Assembly: GCA_900544645.1 (NCBI GenBank)
Contig: UQWG01000058.1
Coordinates: 1 to 10,625 of the forward strand
DNA from: an uncultured Collinsella sp.
Lineage (GTDB): Bacteria > Actinomycetota > Coriobacteriia > Coriobacteriales > Coriobacteriaceae
DNA length: 10,625 nt
Direction: 5' to 3'
Below are positions 5,808 through 10,625 of the stretch, in pieces. The translations under genes and the position numbers were made by a program. The first letter of the stretch is position 1. Each line of letters begins with the position of its first letter. The notes under the pieces are model-generated. The model made no database searches. It was not told where the DNA came from and worked only from the letters and a program-made list of their open reading frames with translations.

Positions 5808-5822
5808 CTATTACTATTATTA
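5808..5822. repeat. DnaA-trio-like triplet array
   Basis: Five consecutive triplets on the plus strand: CTA, TTA, CTA, TTA, TTA. On the other strand these are TAA/TAG units, i.e. the 3'-(G/A)AT-5' DnaA-trio that DnaA filaments bind as single strands in Bacillus. The array runs directly into AT-rich DNA, as in the described basal unwinding systems. Confidence 0.6.
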
Positions 5823-5853
5823 AGATATTTATATCTATAGAAAGGTATTAAAA
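5823..5853. other. AT-rich DNA-unwinding stretch
   Basis: About 30 bases that are almost all A and T, including the inverted repeat AGATAT-TT-ATATCT (5823-5836), just before dnaN. This is the most easily melted DNA in the window and the natural unwinding element. It also contains the dnaN ribosome binding site (GAAAGG at about 5840-5845). Confidence 0.6.
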
Positions 5854-5854
5854 G

Positions 5855-6958
5855 ATGAAGTTCACCGTCAGCCAGAGCTCGCTTACACAAGCCATCGGCG
5901 TCGTTATGAAGGGTGTCGCTTCGGCATCCACCCTTCCCATCCTGTCGGGCGTGCTCGTTAAGGCCCAAGACGGCATCTTGGAATTCCAGACCTCTAACTA
6001 CACCATCTCGATCCGTCATCGCATCGCGGCGCATGTCGAAGAAGAGGGCGAGATGGTTATCCCCTGTAAGATGCTCTCCAATATCACCAAGACCCTCCCC
6101 GATGCCCCGGTCACCTTTGAGCTGTCCGAGCGCCAAGTGCTGATTGGTTGCGAGAAGAGCTCTTTTAGGCTGAACACGCTCGATGCCAATGACTTCCCCG
6201 AGTTTCCGGCCTATGCCATCGAGAGTGCCGTGGAGCTGCCGACCGATATCTTGTCCGAGATGGTCAGCCGCGTGTGGCGCGTCACCTCGACCGACAAGGC
6301 CCGCCCCATCCTGGGCGGCGTGCACATGAAGGTCGAGAACAACACCGTTCGCCTGGTGGCGACCGATTCCTTCCGTTTGGCCGTGTGCGATACGCAGGTC
6401 GAGACCTCGACCCTCGAGGGTTCCTTTGAGCTCAACGTTCCGGCCGACGCCTTTAACGACGCGCTGAACATCATGGCAAGCCAGGCGACCATCATGATCG
6501 GGGCTACCGACACCCAGGTCGTCTTCGAGGCCGGCAACACCACCTACGTGTCGCGCCGCATCGAGGGCGTGTACCCCAACTACAAGCAGCTCATCCCCGA
6601 TTCGTGCGTGACGAGCGTCAAGATCGACGTCGCCGCCTTCAATGCCGCCCTCAAGCGTGTTGCCGTTATCGCGAGCGCCAACCCCGCCGTCAAGTTCGAG
6701 ATCGACGTCGAGAACGGGCAGATGGGCCTGTCTTCCATCTCCAACGACCAGGATCTGGCGCAGGAGACGATCGATGTCGAGGCCAAGGGCGAGTCGGGTA
6801 CCATCGCCTTCAACTACCACTACATCTTCGGCTGCCTCAATGCCCTGTCCAAGGAGAAGGAGATCACGCTGGAGCTCAAGAGCTACTCGCAGGCGGGCAT
6901 CTTCAAGTCCTACGACAAGATCAACTACCTGTACCTGGTCATGCCGGTCCGCATCTAG
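5855..6958 (+). CDS. dnaN: DNA polymerase III beta subunit (sliding clamp)
   Basis: The 367-residue sliding clamp, which dimerises into a ring on DNA and tethers polymerase III and repair factors. Length and layout fit three repeated clamp folds. Family landmarks include MKFTVSQSSL at the start, ARPILGGVHMKVENN and ATDSFRLAV (start of the middle domain), SRRIEGVYPNYKQLIP, and the C-terminal YLVMPVRI, which builds the partner-binding pocket region. The ATG at 5855 is preceded by GAAAGG about nine bases upstream. The stop is 10 bases before recF, so the two are probably co-transcribed. Its 5' leader overlaps the unwinding region. Confidence 0.97.
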   Translation: MKFTVSQSSLTQAIGVVMKGVASASTLPILSGVLVKAQDGILEFQTSNYTISIRHRIAAHVEEEGEMVIPCKMLSNITKTLPDAPVTFELSERQVLIGCEKSSFRLNTLDANDFPEFPAYAIESAVELPTDILSEMVSRVWRVTSTDKARPILGGVHMKVENNTVRLVATDSFRLAVCDTQVETSTLEGSFELNVPADAFNDALNIMASQATIMIGATDTQVVFEAGNTTYVSRRIEGVYPNYKQLIPDSCVTSVKIDVAAFNAALKRVAVIASANPAVKFEIDVENGQMGLSSISNDQDLAQETIDVEAKGESGTIAFNYHYIFGCLNALSKEKEITLELKSYSQAGIFKSYDKINYLYLVMPVRI

Positions 6959-6968
6959 CAACCGCCCT

Positions 6969-8075
6969 ATGACCATGTTCGCCCGCGATCTTTCCGTCGC
7001 GCACTACCGCAGCTTCGATAGCTATCGCCTTGCCCTGGACGAGGGCGTGACGATACTTGCGGGACCCAACGCGGCGGGAAAGACCAATCTCATAGAGGCG
7101 CTGCAGCTGCTGACGAGCGGCGCCTCGTTTAGGCATCCGACCGCCGCCGAGCTCGTCCATGACGGCGCGGACTCGTGCAAGGTTGAGCTGAGGCTCGAGG
7201 GCGACGGCCGCGTGCTTGATATGGGATTGAGCGCGGAGGACGGTAAGCGCTCGTTTAGCCGCAACGGCAAGAGATGCTCTGCCGCCGGTGTGCGCGGGGT
7301 CCTGCCGAGCGTGCTGTTTTGCCCCGACCATCTGGACATGGTTAAGCGAGGCGCCAGTGTGCGCCGTGCCGCCCTCGATGACTTTGGCATGCAACTGAGC
7401 GCACGCTATGCCGATCTTGCGAGCACCTATGGGCGCTGCGTGACCCAGCGTAACGCCTTGCTCAAGGAGGCCTGGTGCTGCCGCGAGATGCTCGGCGCGT
7501 GGAACGATTCGATTGCCCGCGCGGGCTCGGCCCTGCTCGTGCACCGGTTGGCCCTGCTCGACCGGCTGGCGGGCCATGTGCACACTGCCTACGGGCAAGT
7601 GGCGTCCGGCGAGGCCGCCAACGTGACCTATGCGTCCACGCTGGGGGATTTGCCCCAGGTCGAGGATCGCGAAGAGCTGAAGGACTGGGCGTACGAGCGC
7701 ATGCTGGCTGCCCTTGATGAGCACGCCGACGAGGAAATTCGCCGCGGCGTGACGTTGGTGGGACCGCATCGCGATGAGATTGAGTTTGCCGTGGCGGGTC
7801 GATCCGCCCGTTCATTTGCCAGCCAAGGTCAGCAGCGGACGTTGGTTTTGGCCTGGAAGGTGGCGGAGGTGGCCGTGGCTCGCGATGTCCTGGGCACCGC
7901 CCCACTGCTGCTTTTGGACGACGTGATGAGCGAGCTCGACGGCGACCGACGCGGCGCTTTTCTGCGGCTGATCGGCGATGATATCCAGACGGTCATAACC
8001 ACGACCAACCTGGGGTATTTTACCGATGACCTGCTTGATCGAGCCAAGGTGGTGAGCATGGGTGAGACGTGCTAA
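6969..8075 (+). CDS. recF: DNA replication/repair protein RecF
   Basis: A 368-residue RecF, an SMC-like ABC ATPase that, with RecO and RecR, loads RecA at single-strand gaps and stalled forks. Walker A is GPNAAGKT (32-39), where the more usual second glycine of GxNGxGKT is Ala. The ABC signature region is SQGQQR (285-290), and Walker B is LLLLDD (313-318) followed by VMSELD. The frame is open further upstream through dnaN, but that is shadow. ATG 6969 (MTMFARDL) or ATG 6975 are the real candidates. Neither has a good Shine-Dalgarno sequence, so coupling to dnaN translation is likely. The end overlaps the next gene by 14 bases. Confidence 0.95.
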   Translation: MTMFARDLSVAHYRSFDSYRLALDEGVTILAGPNAAGKTNLIEALQLLTSGASFRHPTAAELVHDGADSCKVELRLEGDGRVLDMGLSAEDGKRSFSRNGKRCSAAGVRGVLPSVLFCPDHLDMVKRGASVRRAALDDFGMQLSARYADLASTYGRCVTQRNALLKEAWCCREMLGAWNDSIARAGSALLVHRLALLDRLAGHVHTAYGQVASGEAANVTYASTLGDLPQVEDREELKDWAYERMLAALDEHADEEIRRGVTLVGPHRDEIEFAVAGRSARSFASQGQQRTLVLAWKVAEVAVARDVLGTAPLLLLDDVMSELDGDRRGAFLRLIGDDIQTVITTTNLGYFTDDLLDRAKVVSMGETC

Positions 8076-8625
8076 TTACGAGCGCGAGAGCGAAACGGTC
8101 GCCTTCAGTGGATTTTTAAACGCAGAGCGTCAGCGCATCCTGGCGGCCGCGACGCCTGAGCGCCGCGTGCAGATGGAGGCTGCAGAGGAATCTCGTGCGG
8201 TCTATCGCGCCTGGAATGCGGTGTGCTCGGGCACGCGCGAGGGGCGCCATGTGACGGGCCTGCGCTACCTGCCCGAGTCCAATGAGCTGCTGGTATATCT
8301 CGACTCGCCCTCGTGGACGCAGGAAATGACGCTGTTGCGCGAGATCATCCGCGCGCGCATGGAGCGCGCCGGTGCGCATGTGGGCGGCCTGGTGTTCAAA
8401 ACCACCGCGCCCGGTCACACGCCGCCCGCCGCCAAGGAGCGCCTGCGTCCGGCGACGACCGAGCGCCCGCCGGCTCCGCACGCCGACCTAAGTGAGGCCG
8501 AGCGCACCGAGATTGAGCGCCAAGTGGCGCCCATCGAAGACCAAAAACTGCGCGAGGCCCTCGAGAATGCCATGAGAGCCAGTGCCGAGTGGGCCAAGGG
8601 CGTGCAAAGCAAAAAAGAGCCTTAA
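8062..8625 (+). CDS. dciA: DUF721 / DciA-like replicative helicase loader
   Basis: A 187-residue protein of the DUF721 (DciA) family. DciA proteins interact with and help load the replicative helicase DnaB in bacteria lacking DnaC or DnaI, and the recF-DUF721-gyrB order is the actinobacterial one (as for Rv0004 of Mycobacterium tuberculosis). The KH-like core is at about 45-115: YRAWNAVCSG (48-57), HVTGLRYLPESNELLVYL (63-80) and DSPSWTQEMTLLREII (81-96, with W85). It is flanked by an N-terminal extension and a charged C-terminal tail rich in Ala, Glu and Arg with a Pro-rich hinge (about 118-145). GTG 8062 overlaps recF by 14 bases, with AAGGTGG (8045-8051) as a possible ribosome binding site. 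Domain identity is from visible pattern; the loader role is by family. Confidence 0.85.
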   Translation: MRRANYERESETVAFSGFLNAERQRILAAATPERRVQMEAAEESRAVYRAWNAVCSGTREGRHVTGLRYLPESNELLVYLDSPSWTQEMTLLREIIRARMERAGAHVGGLVFKTTAPGHTPPAAKERLRPATTERPPAPHADLSEAERTEIERQVAPIEDQKLREALENAMRASAEWAKGVQSKKEP

Positions 8626-8651
8626 ATCGCATCTGGTGGCCTTGTAGAGCC

Positions 8652-8681
8652 AAATACCCTCGTTCCCGAGGGTATTTTTTT
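8652..8681 (+). terminator. Rho-independent terminator after dciA
   Basis: A perfect 11-bp stem (AAATACCCTCG, 8652-8662, with 8667-8677), a 4-base loop and an uninterrupted T-run (8675-8681). It would end the rightward dnaN-recF-dciA transcript and separates it from gyrB. The reverse direction has only a short T stretch. Confidence 0.92.
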
Positions 8682-8720
8682 ACGATAAACTAGTAAGGCT
8701 GTACACATTTTCTTGACTGA

Positions 8721-8726
8721 AGGAGG
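8721..8726 (+). promoter_or_regulatory. Ribosome binding site of gyrB
   Basis: AGGAGG, preceded by GA, four bases before the GTG at 8731. It is a perfect Shine-Dalgarno core with slightly short spacing, and it supports GTG 8731 as the gyrB start. I could not pick a convincing gyrB promoter in the 49 bases between the terminator and the start codon. Confidence 0.8.
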
Positions 8727-8730
8727 ACGT

Positions 8731-10625
8731 GTGGCAAACGAAAACGATTACGATGGCGGCGAGATTAAGATTCTCGAGGGTCTCGAGGCCGTTCGTAAGC
8801 GCCCGGGCATGTATATCGGCTCGACGAGCGCCAGCGGTCTGCATCACCTGGTGTGGGAGATCGTTGACAACTCCGTCGACGAGGCCATGGCCGGTTTCTG
8901 CACCGAGATCCAGGTGACGGTCCACGCCGACAACTCCATCACGGTCGTCGACAACGGGCGCGGCATCCCCGTCGACGAGCACCCTGTTAAAAAGATCCCG
9001 ACGCTCGAGGTCGTCATGACGATCTTGCACGCCGGCGGTAAGTTCGATAACTCGGCCTATAAGGTCTCGGGCGGCCTGCACGGCGTTGGCATCTCCGTCG
9101 TCAACGCACTGTCCAAGCGCGTGGTCGTTCAGGTTCGTCGCGACGGCAACACCTACGAGATGGAGTTCTCGCGCGGCAAGACCGTCAAGAAGATGGAGGT
9201 CGTGGGCACCTCGGATTCGACGGGCACCACCGTCACCTTCTGGCCCGACGACGAGATCTTCGAGACCTGCATCTACGATTTCGATACGCTGCACAACCGT
9301 CTGCAGGAGACGGCGTTCCTCAATAAGAACCTCAAAATCGTGCTGACCGACGAGCGCGAGGTGACTCCCCACGTGGAGGAGTTTTGCTACGAGGGCGGCA
9401 TCATCGACTTCGTCAAGTTCCTCAACGAGGGCAAGGACGTCCCCGAGGCCTTTAAGGAGCCCATCTACATCGAGGGCAAATCGGACCCGGACGCGCCTGT
9501 GACCAAGATGGGCGAGGTCGAGGTTTCTCTGCAGTGGAATAGCGGTTACGGCGAGAACGTCATGTCGTTTGCCAACGACATCTACACCCCCGAGGGTGGC
9601 ATGCACCTTGAGGGCTTCCGCACCGCGCTCACCCGCGTGATCAACGATTACGCGCGCAAACAGAACCTGCTCAAGGAAAAAGACGCCAACCTGACCGGCG
9701 ACGATGTGCGCGAGGGCCTTTCGGCCGTTATCTCGGTCAAGCTGCCCGATCCGCAGTTTGAGGGCCAGACCAAGGCCAAGCTCGGCAGCTCCTATATGCG
9801 CGCGCTCACACTCAAGATTGTGACCGACGGCCTTGCCGATTACCTCGAGGAGCATCCCAAGCCCGCTCGCGAGATCGTCAAGAAGGCGCAACAGGCCTGC
9901 AAGGCGCGCAATGCCGCCCGCAAGGCGCGCGAGGCGACCCGCCGCAAGAGCCTGCTCGAGACGGCGTCCCTGCCCGGTAAGCTCGCCGACTGCTCGGTGC
10001 GCGATGCCGAGCTGACCGAGCTCTTCATCGTAGAGGGCGACTCGGCAGGCGGTTCGGCCAAGGACGGCCGTCGCCGAGACATCCAGGCGATTTTGCCCCT
10101 GCGCGGCAAGATTTTGAACGTCGAACGCGTTGGTGACCATCGCGCGTTCTCGAGTGACACCATCCAGTCGCTGATTACCGCGATCGGTTGCGGCGTCACG
10201 ACGAGTGCCGGCGACGGCGGCGACTTCGATATCACCAAGGCGCGCTACCACAAGATCATCATCATGACCGATGCAGACGTCGACGGTGCGCATATCCGCA
10301 TCCTGCTGCTGACGTTCTTCTACAAGTACATGCGTCCGCTGATCGATGCCGGCTACGTCTATGTTGCCTGCCCGCCCATCTTTGGCATTAAGGTGCGCAA
10401 CAAGATTCACTACGTGTATCCCAACGGCCGCCAGCCCGAAGACGAGATCCTGCGCGACACCATCCAGAGTCTGGGCCTGAACCCCGACGATAACGACGAG
10501 GACGGCAAGGCCAAAGACGGCAAGATCACCAAAAAGCGCAAGGGCTATACCGTCCAGCGCTACAAGGGCCTGGGCGAGATGGACCCCAAGCAGCTCGCCT
10601 CGACGACGATGGACCCCAAGACCCG
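8731..10625 (+). CDS. gyrB: DNA gyrase subunit B (partial, 3' end outside window)
   Basis: At least 631 residues of the ATPase subunit of DNA gyrase, which with GyrA introduces negative supercoils. GHKL ATPase domain: the N-box EIVDNSVDEA (E43, N47), DNGRGIPVDEH, GGLHGVGISVVNALS, and the QTKAKLGS loop. TOPRIM domain: EGDSAGGSAKDGRRR with catalytic E435, and DADVDGAHIR with D514, D516 and D518. The gyrase-type YKGLGEMD begins at Y611. Before it sits a charged insert rich in Asp and Lys (about 586-607). The frame is open to the last base, and roughly 50 more residues would be expected from family comparisons. The start is GTG 8731 after AGGAGG, read as MANENDYDGG. Confidence 0.97.
   Translation, partial: MANENDYDGGEIKILEGLEAVRKRPGMYIGSTSASGLHHLVWEIVDNSVDEAMAGFCTEIQVTVHADNSITVVDNGRGIPVDEHPVKKIPTLEVVMTILHAGGKFDNSAYKVSGGLHGVGISVVNALSKRVVVQVRRDGNTYEMEFSRGKTVKKMEVVGTSDSTGTTVTFWPDDEIFETCIYDFDTLHNRLQETAFLNKNLKIVLTDEREVTPHVEEFCYEGGIIDFVKFLNEGKDVPEAFKEPIYIEGKSDPDAPVTKMGEVEVSLQWNSGYGENVMSFANDIYTPEGGMHLEGFRTALTRVINDYARKQNLLKEKDANLTGDDVREGLSAVISVKLPDPQFEGQTKAKLGSSYMRALTLKIVTDGLADYLEEHPKPAREIVKKAQQACKARNAARKAREATRRKSLLETASLPGKLADCSVRDAELTELFIVEGDSAGGSAKDGRRRDIQAILPLRGKILNVERVGDHRAFSSDTIQSLITAIGCGVTTSAGDGGDFDITKARYHKIIIMTDADVDGAHIRILLLTFFYKYMRPLIDAGYVYVACPPIFGIKVRNKIHYVYPNGRQPEDEILRDTIQSLGLNPDDNDEDGKAKDGKITKKRKGYTVQRYKGLGEMDPKQLASTTMDPKT

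Larger units (their letters stand above)
5617..5854. other. oriC: Origin of replication oriC (dnaA-dnaN intergenic region)
   Basis: A 238-base non-coding gap between dnaA and dnaN, the standard oriC position. From left to right it holds an inverted extended box (5629-5650), TTTTGCGCA (5696-5704), and a near-classical box TTTTCCACG on the minus strand (5714-5722). A short inverted repeat CCTGT/ACAGG follows (5728-5742), then a weak box TAATCAACA (5787-5795), triplet repeats (5808-5822) and an AT-rich stretch up to dnaN. The order of box, moderately GC-rich spacer, CTA/TTA triplets and AT-rich DNA matches the basal unwinding layout described in Bacillus subtilis. Strand-skew analysis of the genome would confirm it. 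Confidence 0.85.

Noticed and set aside
5792..5841. A sigma70 promoter for dnaN within the AT-rich region
   Set aside because: Several TATNNT-like hexamers exist, but none has a plausible -35 at 16-18 bases. AT-richness alone explains them.
6642..6968. Upstream extension of the recF frame through dnaN
   Set aside because: The extension is Arg/Ser-rich out-of-frame dnaN sequence. RecF homology begins at MTMFARDL (6969).
5600..6976. Minus-strand open frame across oriC and dnaN
   Set aside because: It is a shadow of dnaN and it crosses the origin. The product resembles no known protein.
8680..10410. Long minus-strand open frame opposite gyrB
   Set aside because: It is an antisense shadow of a high-GC gene. 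The plus strand encodes unmistakable GyrB motifs.

Overview
The window is a bacterial chromosomal replication-origin neighbourhood in the order jag-yidC-yidD-rnpA-rpmH (minus strand), a GHKL-ATPase gene, dnaA, oriC, dnaN, recF, dciA (DUF721) and gyrB (plus strand). A high-GC genome, a DUF721/DciA gene between recF and gyrB, a Jag with no Jag_N domain and a 44-residue L34 all point to an actinobacterium. The gene style and the strongly divergent DnaA suggest Coriobacteriia, perhaps Collinsella-like. The lineage is inferred from memory of the families, not from a search.

Left arm (1-2280, transcribed leftwards). One operon starts at a strong sigma70-type promoter (TTGACA, 18 bp, TACAAT on the minus strand, 2251-2280). 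It encodes ribosomal protein L34, the RNase P protein, YidD, the YidC insertase and the KH/R3H RNA-binding protein Jag. It ends at a rho-independent terminator at 1-30. rnpA and yidD overlap by 4 bases.

Centre (2281-5854). Between rpmH and the next gene lies a non-coding stretch with two copies of an extended DnaA-box-like sequence, AGTTTTCAACAGGT. The gene that follows (about 2524-3876) is not one of the usual origin genes. It encodes a GHKL-type ATPase domain, a Gln/Pro/Met-rich disordered linker and a C-terminal winged helix, and it sits 15 bases upstream of dnaA, apparently in the same operon. DnaA has an intact AAA+ core and an Ala/Pro-rich linker. Its DNA-binding signature differs from the usual RDHTTV at key positions (RNHSTV). 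The dnaA-dnaN gap (5617-5854) holds a third inverted copy of the extended box, weaker boxes, five DnaA-trio-like triplets (CTA/TTA) and an AT-rich stretch, so it is the likely unwinding site. The origin therefore looks bipartite, with the ATPase gene and dnaA between its two halves. A parS-like palindrome lies inside the dnaA linker-coding region.

Right arm (5855-10625, transcribed rightwards). dnaN (sliding clamp), recF and the DciA-like helicase-loader gene are tightly packed and end at a terminator at 8652-8681. gyrB then begins with its own strong ribosome binding site and runs off the window before its stop.

The genes together cover origin recognition (DnaA), helicase loading (DciA-like), clamp (DnaN), fork repair (RecF) and supercoiling (GyrB). 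The ATPase/winged-helix protein is a candidate uncharacterised partner or regulator of initiation in this lineage. The combination of altered DnaA recognition residues with altered boxes is the second main point of interest.
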